DNA from: Selaginella moellendorffii | Taxonomy: Eukaryota > Streptophyta > Lycopodiopsida > Selaginellales > Selaginellaceae | Direction: 5' to 3' | NCBI RefSeq assembly: GCF_000143415.4 | Contig: NW_003314361.1 | Coordinates: 194,653 to 258,652, forward strand | Length of the DNA: 64,000 nt | Part shown: positions 53,722 to 64,000 of the stretch, piece by piece | Layout of the letters: every line of letters starts with the position of its first letter | How positions within the stretch are numbered: position 1 is the first letter of the stretch | Made by a program: the position numbers and the translations under genes | The notes under the pieces: model-generated | Told to the model about the DNA's origin: nothing | Databases searched by the model: none | What the model saw: the letters and a program-made list of their open reading frames with translations, nothing else

Positions 53722-54858
53722 TTATTTACCTTTGATGTTGTCGAGCTTCTTGGAGATGACGACCGCGGAGCACGTCACGATGATCCCCAGAGCGAGACCG
53801 GATGCCCACGAGTGAGCGTCAAATCTCTCGAACTCTGGAAGACACCGCGACAGGAAACCTTTGATCATGGACTTGGTCTTCGCGATGGTTCCAGTTCCGC
53901 CACCACCGCTACCATGGTAATCGCCTCCATTCGTTGCTATGGATTCCACCGGGGGATGAGCGACGTCCACGAGAGGAGGTGGCGGCGGAGGAGCTTCGTG
54001 ATGATCCAGCGCAATCTCATCGCTGCGTTCCTCGTAGACTTTGGCGAAACCTCCCAGTTCTGCTTTTGGATCCTCCCCCGCGATGAAATGCTGTTCTTTG
54101 ATTTCCTGGGTCGTGTCCTCCACGGGCAGCTTTTCTTCTTCCTTTACCTCCTCTTCGCGTGAATTATCTTCCTCCTCCTCCAGTTCTCGCAGTAAATTCG
54201 ATCCCTTCTCGGTCACTGGCACTTGCTCTTCCTTCTCTCGTGGTAGCTTGGCCTTCTCCTCGATCACTGGCACTTGGTCCTCCTGTTGGGCCTTCTCCTC
54301 GGTCACTGGCAGTTGTTCTTCCTGTTCTCGTGGTATCTCCTCGATTGGGGACACTTGTTCTTCCTGTTCTCGTGGTAACTTGGCTTTTTCCTCTGGCACT
54401 TGTTCTTCCTGTTCTCGTCGTAAGTTGGCCTTCTTCGCTGGCACTTGTTTTTCCTGGATCGCTGGTTCCTCTAAGTTCACAACTTGTTCTTCCTGTCCTC
54501 CTTTCTCGATCGCTGGTTCCTGCTCCGGCGGTACTTGTTCTTCCTCCTCCCATGGTAAGACGGCTTTCTTCTCGACCTCCGGTGCTTTTCCCTCCACCAC
54601 TGGAGCTTCTTCTTGCTCTTCTTTTGTTTCCTCCAAATTCTCGTCCTTGTCGACCACCGGCAAGCTCGAATTTCCAATCGCGTCGTCCTCGTTGGAAGCT
54701 ACATCGGTTTTTCCCGCCTGGGAATCAACGCCGTCGTCCACATTCCCGCTCCCTTTCTTGGGACCGGAAACCTCTAAATCGGAGATTACCTCGCCGCTCT
54801 CCGCGGCCTTGTTCGCGCCATCCTCGATCGATCGAGACTCTAGATTCGTCGCCTCCAT
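53722..54858 (-). CDS. Acidic repeat protein with C-terminal membrane anchor
   Basis: Single exon, 378 aa from the preferred ATG at 54858 (MEATNLESRS); the frame stays open upstream to 55041. Residues about 75-255 are a low-complexity Glu-rich region of imperfect repeats around EEQVP.(I/V)EEKAKLPREQ, about ten units. A proline run (EAPPPPPPL) follows, then a more ordered end: TKSMIKGFLSRCLPEFERFD and a single hydrophobic helix GLALGIIVTCSAVVIS ending KKLDNIKGK. This fits a tail-anchored membrane protein with a long disordered, probably cytosolic, N terminus. I do not recognise a family. The repeats are at DNA level too (TTCTTCCTGTTCTCGTGGTA recurs), so length may vary between individuals. Confidence 0.75.
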   Translation of the reverse strand: MEATNLESRSIEDGANKAAESGEVISDLEVSGPKKGSGNVDDGVDSQAGKTDVASNEDDAIGNSSLPVVDKDENLEETKEEQEEAPVVEGKAPEVEKKAVLPWEEEEQVPPEQEPAIEKGGQEEQVVNLEEPAIQEKQVPAKKANLRREQEEQVPEEKAKLPREQEEQVSPIEEIPREQEEQLPVTEEKAQQEDQVPVIEEKAKLPREKEEQVPVTEKGSNLLRELEEEEDNSREEEVKEEEKLPVEDTTQEIKEQHFIAGEDPKAELGGFAKVYEERSDEIALDHHEAPPPPPPLVDVAHPPVESIATNGGDYHGSGGGGTGTIAKTKSMIKGFLSRCLPEFERFDAHSWASGLALGIIVTCSAVVISKKLDNIKGK

Positions 54859-55229
54859 CGCTTCCCTTTCTAAAACCCTAGCTCGCAAAGGAAAGTTTTT
54901 TACTTTTTTTAAACGACATTTAGCTAACGCTAACGTAATGGAAGAGAAAGCGCCGCGTCTTCCAGCATCGCGTCGCCATTCCCGCACAGAATGGGCCACG
55001 GTTGATGTCAGCTGAAGTAGTGAAAATTCCGGCTTCTTCAACCCAGCTATGGCGGATTTGTGCTTCCCCTTGGCGGCAGGGGTCTTTCGAAGTGTTGCAT
55101 GATCTGAGGGGCTGCCGCTGCTGCTCCACTAGCATCTACTGTTTGTCAAATCAAAGCTTCTTTGGGTCCGTTCTTCTTGGATCACATTTGCAAATGTTTT
55201 GGGAAATCTATGGATTGCTATAGGAGTAT
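54859..55229. promoter_or_regulatory. Divergent spacer between acidic repeat protein and PPR gene
   Basis: 371 bp between start codons; AAAACCCTAG (telo-box-like) occurs at about 54873-54882 next to the acidic protein ATG. Otherwise nothing recognised. Confidence 0.45.
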
Positions 55230-57740
55230 ATGGAGGCCGTGAGGAGCTCTTACGCTACGACCCTGCGCCAGTGTCGAGATGCGGGGTCACTTCCGCAAGG
55301 TAGATCCATTCACCAAAAGATCATGCTCGCTCAACACACTTGTCAAGACATATTTCTCATGAATTTGGTGCTCCAGATGTATGGCAAGTGTGGGAGCATC
55401 GCCGACGCAAAGTCCACATTTGATGCTATGGAAAGAACAAATGTTTTCTCGTGGAACATCATGATCGCTGCGTATGCCCAGAATGGGCATTACAAGGAGG
55501 CCATTGTTCTCTTCTGGGAGATGCGTTGTCCACCCTCGAGGATAACTTTCATCAACGTTCTCACCGCTTGTGCCGGTCTGGGAGATCTCGCGGAGCTGGA
55601 GGCCGTGCACCAGAGGATCGTCGACTCGTGCTCGGAGATGGCGCTGGAAACCGAGGTGGTGCTGGGCACCGCGCTCGTCAACACGTACTCCAAGTGTGGG
55701 AGCCTCGAGGCCGCGACGCGAGTGTTCCAGAGATTGCGAGCTCGAGACAGCGTTTGCTTCAATGCCATGATCTCGGCGGCAGCGCAGCACGGGGATTTCT
55801 TTCTGGCGCTGGGATTCTTCCGGATGATGCAGCTGGAAGGCGTCCGAGAGACCTCCGCCACCCTCCTTGGCTTTGCGGCCGTGTGCATGGATCTCGACGT
55901 CGCCAAGAACATCCACGAGCGAGCTCGAGGCATCGGTCTCGACACTGATCTCGCCACCATGAACTCGCTGATAACCATGTATGGGAACTGTGGTAGCAGC
56001 GAGAGATCCTGGGCGATCTTCTCCTCCATGGATATCAAGGATGTGATATCGTGGAATGCGATGATCGGGTCTTTCTCTCAGTGTGGGGAGTTCCAGCGAG
56101 CGATGGAGCTCTCGCGGGTCATGGATCTCGAGGGCGTGAGATTCGTGGGCGTGACCTTCGTTCTCGTGCTGGGCGCTTGCGGGTTAAACGATGAATCGCC
56201 CAGAGACAGAGAGCTTCTCCACGATCGAGTGATGGATTCCGGCTACCAGGACAATCCAGTCGTTGGAAGCGCGCTGCTAAGCATGCATGGGCGATCTGGA
56301 GAGCTCGATCGTGCCGTGGAGGTTTTCGAACGCTTGGGTGATCCGGGACTGGCGACTTACAATGCGATGCTCACGCAGTACGTCCAGCATGGTCGGGCGA
56401 TGGAAGCGCTGGATCTCTTCAAGAGGATGAAACGCAGCGCGATGAAACCCAACAAGGTGACGCTGATCAATCTGGTGGAAGCGTGTAGCGAGCTCGAGAA
56501 CTTGGAAGATGGTCGAGAAATCCATCGCTGGATCGCAGCTCTCGAGCTAGAAAGCGATCTCGTGGTTGGAACTCTTCTCGTGAACATGTATGGCAGCTGT
56601 GGCAGCACCGACGATGCGCGATCCAGCTTTGCGAAGATCAAGCTCGTCGGAAGAACAGAGGAGGTGAGCGCTTGGAATGCCATGGCTGGAGCACTGGCAC
56701 AGAACGATTGCCCCCGGGAAGCCATGGGAATTCTCCCGAGGATGGATTGCCAAGGAGTGAGAGCTGACGAGGTGAGCTTCATCAGCTTGCTGGGAGCTTG
56801 CGAGGATCTACAAACGGGCACCCAGCTCCACGATCGAGCTGTGGCTTGTGGCTTCGATCGCGATATCGTCGTCGCCACCGCGATAGTTAGCATGTACTCC
56901 AGATTGGGCGCAGTGGAGAAAGCACTGGAAGTGTTTCAGGGGATTCGAGAAAGAGATCTTGTCGCCTGGAACGCCATTGTTGCTGGATTTGCCCAGCACG
57001 GGCATTTGGAGGAATCGATTGGGCTTGTGCGGTGCATGGAGATCGAGGGAATGCGGCCCAACGAGACCGTGATGGCTACGATTGCCGGATCGTGCCAGAG
57101 CTCCACTCACGCTCACAAACTCCACAGATTCATCTCTAGCTGCTACATGGAAGAAATGGATTGCTACGAATGGATTGGAGTGGCGATGATCCATATGTTC
57201 GCCAAGGCCGGGTGCCTGAGCGATGCTCGAGCCGTGTTTGATTCCATGGCGAAGAAGGGCGTGAGCCTCGCAGCGTGGAATTCCATGCTTGGAGCATACG
57301 CCCAGACCGGGCATGATCGCCATCGCCACAACCAAGCACTGCTGTTCTTCACGGAGATGGCACAGCTGGGAGTGGATCCCGACGGGACGACGTTTGTTTG
57401 CTTGCTCAATTCCTTGACCCACTCGGGGCTCCTGGCTCGATCTCGCGATTGCTTCGTGGACATGGTGGGCGAATTCCAGATCGCGGCCACCAGCGAGCAC
57501 TATGGCTGCGTGATCGATCTTCTCGGGCGGTGTGGGAGGCTCCGACAGGCAGAGGAGCTCATGAACACCATGCCATTCGTGCCGGATTCCATGGATTGGA
57601 CGAGCTTGCTCAGCGCCTCCACAACCCACTCGGATCGAGGCATTGCCGAGCAATCGGCCTCCATAGCAGTAGCGCTAGATCCTGCGAATTCCGCCCCCTA
57701 TGTTCTTCTCTCCAATGTGATTCGACATAGACGCTCCTAG
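55230..57740 (+). CDS. PLS-type pentatricopeptide repeat protein
   Basis: Intronless, 836 aa. It opens SYATTLRQCRDAGSLPQGRS, then HQKIMLAQHTCQDIFLMN, then LVLQMYGKCGSIADAKSTFD. It continues as regular P-L-S triplets of about 100 residues (NVFSWNIMIAAYAQNGHYKE, SRITFINVLTACAGLGDL, LVNTYSKCGSLEAATRVFQ and so on). The end EHYGCVIDLLGRCGRLRQAE, then DWTSLLSASTTHSDRG, then YVLLSNVIRHRR is a partial E motif; no E+ or DYW deaminase follows. It is predicted to be organellar and RNA-binding. There is no evident transit peptide at MEAVRSSYATTL. Its stop is 72 bp from the plastid UMP kinase start. Confidence 0.92.
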   Translation: MEAVRSSYATTLRQCRDAGSLPQGRSIHQKIMLAQHTCQDIFLMNLVLQMYGKCGSIADAKSTFDAMERTNVFSWNIMIAAYAQNGHYKEAIVLFWEMRCPPSRITFINVLTACAGLGDLAELEAVHQRIVDSCSEMALETEVVLGTALVNTYSKCGSLEAATRVFQRLRARDSVCFNAMISAAAQHGDFFLALGFFRMMQLEGVRETSATLLGFAAVCMDLDVAKNIHERARGIGLDTDLATMNSLITMYGNCGSSERSWAIFSSMDIKDVISWNAMIGSFSQCGEFQRAMELSRVMDLEGVRFVGVTFVLVLGACGLNDESPRDRELLHDRVMDSGYQDNPVVGSALLSMHGRSGELDRAVEVFERLGDPGLATYNAMLTQYVQHGRAMEALDLFKRMKRSAMKPNKVTLINLVEACSELENLEDGREIHRWIAALELESDLVVGTLLVNMYGSCGSTDDARSSFAKIKLVGRTEEVSAWNAMAGALAQNDCPREAMGILPRMDCQGVRADEVSFISLLGACEDLQTGTQLHDRAVACGFDRDIVVATAIVSMYSRLGAVEKALEVFQGIRERDLVAWNAIVAGFAQHGHLEESIGLVRCMEIEGMRPNETVMATIAGSCQSSTHAHKLHRFISSCYMEEMDCYEWIGVAMIHMFAKAGCLSDARAVFDSMAKKGVSLAAWNSMLGAYAQTGHDRHRHNQALLFFTEMAQLGVDPDGTTFVCLLNSLTHSGLLARSRDCFVDMVGEFQIAATSEHYGCVIDLLGRCGRLRQAEELMNTMPFVPDSMDWTSLLSASTTHSDRGIAEQSASIAVALDPANSAPYVLLSNVIRHRRS

Positions 57741-57773
57741 GGTTCTAGATTAAAATATCTTCTTCTCTCTCAC

Positions 57774-57791
57774 GGGTTTAGGGTTTTAGGG
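57774..57791 (+). promoter_or_regulatory. Telo-box cluster before the UMP kinase gene
   Basis: GGGTTTAGGGTTTTAGGG, 21 bp upstream of the ATG at 57813. It resembles plant telo-boxes; the function is inferred from position. Confidence 0.5.
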
Positions 57792-57812
57792 CATTTCGAT
57801 GCCTTTGTAGGG

Positions 57813-59228
<1,416 letters not shown>

Positions 59229-60387
59229 GCTATTTCCTTGTCGCTCTTGCAGATGTTCTTCAATCTGTTTGTAATGAGAAGAAGAACGACGTTGCTTTTG
59301 CACGAAGGTTGACCACTTGTGCGTGTGATTCTTCCTCCGAGGCCGCGTTTTTCTGGTTAGCACGTTGACAACGTGCTTCAAGTAAGCAACTTCTGAAATT
59401 AATTCCTCGAGATTTTCATATCTCTTTCCGACTGAACTTTACAGCAGCCCCACGAGACGATAGAACATGGCTCTCGCCAGAGTTTCGGGTCATTCGTCCA
59501 TTCAGCCGCTGCTTTTCTTCTCGGATGCTCCGCGCTGCAAAGTAAAAAAAGTAAGCTCCCTCCCTCCTTTCCTTTTGCGAGAACTTATCCTCCTTTTAAA
59601 AGGCTGCTAGTTTAATGTGCTCATGTGTGCCCAGATGACTTCTCGGATCCAGTTTAAACGGACCACTCAATCAATGCATCGGTCGTGCAGCAGCAGTCCA
59701 TCACAGGATGCATCAGCTAAACAAACAGCTCTTGCTTTACGTGGAGCGAGCGGTGAAGGTCAAAGCAGCGAGATTACCGCGGAGATGTGGCACTCGGACA
59801 AGGAGACAGAACGAGGAAGAGCCCAAGGCTCTGGCAGCAACGAACGAAGCCGAGCCAGTGGTGGGGAGCCATCTCTCCTTGTCGGCTTGTTGCTCCCGGG
59901 AATTTCCTATCCTCAGTTCTGTAAGTTACTGGTTTTTGTTTGTTTTCTTTGACCTTTTTCATTCGTTGTTGGAGGTGCTGCAAAGTCTGGCCAGAGCTGT
60001 TCGGTTTGGATTGTACCGCAAGCCTTGATTTCTCATGCGTAATCGAGGATTCGTAGCATGTGAGCGAGAAAGAGGAATCCAGGCGGATACAGTGAAGCAA
60101 AGCCGTGTTTCTCTCCATCGCTTCTGTTCTGGACAACGAAAACGAAACGAGAGATTCGTCCAACACGCAAGAACAACCAAACTCGAACAGGCGTTCGTTC
60201 CTGTTCTAGCAATTGGCTTGATTGGTGTGAAGTGTGGTGTGAGCTCTCTCGTCTTTGCAAGAGAGATCACGGAAAAAAAATTCATGACTGCCTATACTGT
60301 ACACCACGCGAAACGCGATTCATACTCCTCGGGAAGAGAAAAAAAAGTATGGGAAAGAATCTCACTCACTCACTCTCGCTGCTTTGC
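59229..60387. other. Intergenic with a doubtful small gene (about 59467-59940, +)
   Basis: ATG at 59467 opens MALARVSGHSSIQPLLFFSD, followed by a plausible GTAAGC donor and a CCCAG acceptor at about 59634. The next segment stays open to about 59950 (ending near SYPQFCKLL), but two frames are open and no domain is recognisable. I treat it as unproven. The rest is the UMP kinase 3' flank and, on the minus strand, the GT61 3' flank. Confidence 0.3.
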
Positions 60388-62117
60388 TCACCACCTTTGT
60401 CGCAGCCGAAAGGCCATGGCTTTCCTCCGGGCATCCAGCAAAGTCCTCTTGAATCGCGGCAAAGAGAGCCTCACATTCTGGCCCTCCAAGTAGATCTCCT
60501 TGACGACGGCCCATCCCTGCGTGCTGATCTTGGCCGGATCGGTGAGAACCGTGTCGTTCTCGTCATACCTGTCGCTCAGCGAGCTCTCGCTGGCCTCGAT
60601 CTCGTAGCCGATGTAGTCGAGGCCGAGCTTCTGCGCGGGCTGGCCGTAGTAGGCGGCGGCGGCCCACTTGGTTCCCAGCGGCACCACCTGGATGAACACC
60701 GATCCAGGGCGCATGAAGAGGAAGTGGGTCATGGCGGCGCCGTGGACGCCCAGCAGAACGTCGCTGGAATTCAGTGCGCGGTAGATCCTCTTGAGCTCGC
60801 TCGTCCGATCGGGCTTGCGAATCTCCACCCAGAAGCCCAGCTCCCGAGCCATGCCCACGATCTCGTCCAGGTTGAGGATGACGCGCGTGTCGTTCCTGGC
60901 GATGATTGTCAGCCTGGGCTGGCCGATCGAAGACGCTGGCGATGGTGGCGGTGGCTCCGGAGCTTGAGCCAGCTCCTCCTGATACGCGGCGTCGAGGAGG
61001 TTGCGGAAATCCACGATGGTCTGGTTGCCCGGCATGAGCGATGGCTCGATGGCCATCTCGTCGTGGATGTGGAGGCCGACTGTCACCTCCGGGAAGCAGT
61101 GGATGCGCTCGTCGCGATCGAAATCGATGACGGGGTGATTGCTCATCTGGGCGATCACGTCGCCATACTTGGTGAGCCACCAGTTGTGGAGCTCCACTCC
61201 CACGAACACCACCTCGCGATTGAGGTGCTGGGATGTGATGTAGAGCGGGATCAATCCATCGTGGAATTCGTGGTACACATTGCCGGTGTAGCCGCCGGTG
61301 GTGAACACCACCGCTGGAACAGAGTGGTAGACATCGCATCTCCGCTCGGCCCCCTCGTGTTCTTCGCCTTGTCTGTGTTCTCCTTCGTGTTGATCGTCTT
61401 CTTGGGGCGATGGCGATGGAACCGCGCGGACTCTCACCTCGTGAACGATGTCCATACAGCTCTGCTCCCACTTCCTCGTGTATGGCTTGATTCTCTCCTC
61501 GCCCAGCCGCGTGCTCGCGTTCTTGGCCACGAGCACGAAGGACGAGGAGCGCGAGTCCATCCGGACATCGCCCTTGAGGTAGCACACATCCGAGCGAGGA
61601 TGGGAGCGATCGCACAGGAAGATCTCATCGCCAGTGCCCCCCAACCTCCCGGGCAAGAGCACGCTGTGCCCGCTGCTTCGCTCCTCTTCCTGGTATGGAT
61701 TCTTGAGCTCGCGACGGTGATGGTTGTGGCGACTGCCACGATCGCGCGGGTGGTGCTCCATTGTGAAGTAGCTGGCGCTGGGCCATTGCAAATCGCGGTG
61801 GAGCTCCACTCTCGAGCTGACATCATCATCTGCTAGCATCGCCCATGGTCAGCGCAACACAGAGAGGAAGAGCGATCGATCGACCCACCTGATTGATAGT
61901 AGAAGGGGAAGATGGTCTCCAGATTGAGGGCGAGGAGGGAGAGCACCAAGAAGACGAGAAGAAACGATCCAATCCTGGGCGACGAGAGCGATGGTCCTCC
62001 CCATCTCCACTTCTTGGGCGATGGCGGCATAGCGGGGGAGATTTTCTTCATTGTTGTCGCGGCGCTGGCGGCCCCAAATCTTCCAAGCGCGGCTACTCTG
62101 CTGGGCGAAGAGGACAT
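60388..62117 (-). CDS. GT61-family glycosyltransferase (DUF563), Golgi type II
   Basis: Two exons (62117-61889 and 61832-60388), 557 aa. An N-terminal basic stretch and membrane anchor (RIGSFLLVFLVLSLLALNL) are followed by a variable stem. The GT61 domain then reads CDVYHSVPAVVFTTGGYTGN, YHEFHDGLIPLYITSQHL, ELHNWWLTKYGDVIAQMSNH, IHCFPEVTVGLHIHDEMAIE, PRLTIIARNDTRVILNLDE and SDVLLGVHGAAMTHFLFMRP. The last block (GVHGAAxTH) is diagnostic. Plant members transfer xylose or arabinose onto xylan, or xylose onto N-glycans; the sequence looks more like the xylan-related clade, but this is tentative. Intact. Confidence 0.92.
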
Positions 62118-63462
62118 GTTTCTATTGGAGCTATTTCAAAGCTAGACGGAATGTGGCGTGCCCTAGGATTCCAACCACAGTGACTGCCAGCCGTCGGTCA
62201 GCGCGGAATGGCGAGGGGATGTTGAAAGACGCGGCAATGGAAGGCTGGCTTCCTCTTCTTTTCCTCTCTTCCATTTCTTTCCTCGATTTTTTTTACGTTA
62301 AAAGAATGGAGCATCCTGATTAAAGTAGAAACTTTGTGCATGGGGAGAATCTTCTTTAGCAAAGATTTTCGCTGTTCTTTCATGAAAAACTTCGTTTCCA
62401 GTTGCAAAGCACTCCCAGCTCCCACGATCTTGATGGGATACGAATCAAGTGTGTTTACCTTCCATATGCCACCACTGGAAATAAGACCAATGCCATGAGA
62501 CTCGAAGAGGAATTTGCGGCATGAAGCCAGTGGAAAGATTGATCTGCCAGAGGAGACATTTGAAAGTTAAGGATCAAGTTGAGAGACATTGTATGAATTC
62601 CCACCTGGATGATAGAGACTGGAAATAAGCTATGCACACTCACTATTTTCTAGACCGAAGGAGAGATCAAGCCAAGGAACTTGACGACTCCTCCTCTCAC
62701 CACAAGTTTTGCAATTGCAACAACCTAGAGAGACATACCCCAAGAATCTGCTTTACCATAGCCTTGATGTTTGCATCCTTTTTGCTGATAGAGAAGCACG
62801 TCAATGAAATCAACTCCCAGATGATCCAGACTGTGCATTACAACAATGTCAACCACCTCAGCTTTTTCTTCATTGCAACGAACTTTATCTCTTTGAACTT
62901 CCTTCAAAGCCTAATACAACATCAAAGATGGAATGAGAAAATGAGAGCTTCAAACTAGAAAAACATCTACTAGATCATTTATCACTGTAAACTAATGAAT
63001 GTTAATTTCATTGAATTTTAAATTTATATATAGAAGAATTATTTTAAAATGTCACACTTAACATTTTTATATTGTCCAAAGACTCAAAAAAAAAAGTGAA
63101 TGCAACTTCAAAATGTTAGAAAAATTTTAAACAAAAAAAAAACTAAATAATAAAAGATATTTTATTATAAATTGCATTAAAAAGTAAATTAAAAAGTTTT
63201 TTAAAAAGGTGTTAATAGAAATTCACCAAATAAAATTGGGTGCTACCCTTCCAAAATAGTGTAAATCTTAAAAAAGAAACATTATTATAATGATGTGTGA
63301 TGAAATAATATAGCTCAAAAAAATTATTAAATCTTAATAATAAAAATATTTTTTAAATATTATAAAAGAAGTCATATTACCAAATACATTGAAGAACAAG
63401 TTAAACATGATAGTCATATTCCTTTTAAGCATTTGAAAATATTAAAATGATATTAAAATATC

Positions 63463-63523
<61 letters not shown>

Positions 63524-64000
63524 TATAAGCTTTACAATGACTCAAATATAGTATATTCATTCCCAATTTACTTTTTAAAAAACTTTGAAAAATAAATATG
63601 TATTATAGTACTGGTGAATCATGAAAAACTAGCCTTACCCTTCATAATTTTAAAATTAAAAATCTTAAAAATTTAATCAAAGAGTATAATAATAATATAT
63701 TTAAACTATATTTAAATAATTTTAGAAAATATAGTAAAATATCTAATAATGTTTCAATGCTATTTTAAATATTTAAATTAATAATATAATTAATTAATTA
63801 AAAATAATAAATAATAATATTTTTCTTGAAAAATGATTGATAACACTCCAGATCATGTTCTAAAAAGTTTAGTTTGTATTTTAAGATAGAAGATTTTATG
63901 ATAAAGTTTTATGTGATAAATTAATATATCACAAAAACTATATTTATAAAAATATATTACTTTTAGCTAATGAAAAATTACAGAAAATATTATAATGATC
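62118..64000. other. AT-rich intergenic DNA, probably degraded transposon or heterochromatin
   Basis: No gene recognised. A minus-strand open stretch at 62725-62907 has no assignable domain. From about 62950 to 64000 the sequence becomes extremely AT-rich (long runs of A, T and TAAT), unlike the rest of the window, with a (TA)n(TG)n microsatellite inside. Confidence 0.6.
63463..63529. repeat. Compound (TA)n(TG)n(TA)n microsatellite
   Basis: About ten TA units, then about 16 TG units, then TATATATGTATATA. Confidence 0.95.

Noticed and set aside
54041-55015. Long plus-strand Ser/Cys-rich ORFs
   Set aside because: Reverse-strand shadow of the low-complexity Glu-rich repeat of the minus-strand gene.
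59467-59940. Confident small protein gene after UMP kinase
   Set aside because: Splice signals are plausible, but two frames are open and no family is recognisable, so it is only mentioned in the intergenic entry.
60232-61836. Long plus-strand ORF of 534 codons
   Set aside because: Shadow of the GT61 gene on the opposite strand; the minus strand carries the conserved motifs.
62725-62907. Possible copia-type polyprotein fragment (minus strand)
   Set aside because: No reverse transcriptase, integrase or protease motif could be identified; left as unassigned.

Overview
The window reads as nuclear DNA of a land plant, most likely a lycophyte of the Selaginella type. The evidence is very short spliceosomal introns (mostly about 50-60 bp), very small spacers (as little as 39 bp), four long intronless PPR genes, and plant-only families (VQ, SWEET, GCP5, PIR, Ggamma, WNK, PCC13-62-like). 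The genus is inferred from these traits, not from a database match. Roughly half of the sequence is coding.

Layout. 1-4562: 3' part of the SCAR/WAVE subunit PIR (+). 4563-7047: gene-poor, with unrecognised minus-strand coding debris. 7048-12600: VQ protein (-), then a tandem duplication holding a broken ZNHIT2-like copy (8703-9998, -), an O-fucosyltransferase gene fragment, and the intact ZNHIT2-like copy (11225-12600, -). 12702-15389: large intronless 2OG-Fe(II) oxygenase (+), divergent from ZNHIT2. 15602-18470: a small plant-specific protein and a CYP85-clan P450 (both -). 18640-21507: PPR (+). 21531-26260: DPH6-like, G-protein gamma and proteasome alpha subunit PAA (all -). 26693-28097: PP1 catalytic subunit (+). 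28098-32034: a 4 kb gene desert with repeats and a perfect 49-bp-arm palindrome. 32035-36620: SWEET (+), glycine-rich protein, eL33 and a monoacylglycerol-lipase-like hydrolase (-). 36860-40370: two adjacent PPR genes (+). 40371-41411: AT-rich DNA holding decayed pieces of the neighbouring genes. 41412-49292: O-fucosyltransferase-like (+), GCP5 (+), PCC13-62-like ferritin-fold protein (-), ILK-type ankyrin kinase (+). 50702-54858: WNK kinase and a tail-anchored acidic repeat protein (both -). 55230-59228: PPR and plastid UMP kinase (+). 60388-62117: GT61 glycosyltransferase (-). 62118-64000: AT-rich DNA with a (TA)n(TG)n microsatellite.

This is mainly a stretch of unrelated housekeeping, signalling and organelle genes, not a pathway cluster. 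The four PPR proteins and the PyrH-type UMP kinase are predicted to act in organelles. PIR (actin) and GCP5 (microtubules) are cytoskeletal. WNK, ILK, PP1 and Ggamma are signalling.

The most notable observations are: (1) a U12-type AT-AC intron in PIR; (2) an old tandem duplication at 40.3-46.4 kb, one copy of which has collapsed to about 0.6 kb with differences that are nearly all C-to-T/G-to-A in the best blocks; (3) a younger tandem duplication at 7.9-12.6 kb with one dying ZNHIT2 copy; (4) a near-perfect giant hairpin at 30.7 kb; (5) a Ggamma subunit whose CaaX-like end is followed by two extra residues; (6) a large single-exon 2OG oxygenase of unknown role; (7) PPR architectures with long runs of 31-residue motifs or recurrent insertions. 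All exon boundaries were read by eye from GT..AG (once AT..AC) signals and reading frame, with no transcript evidence.
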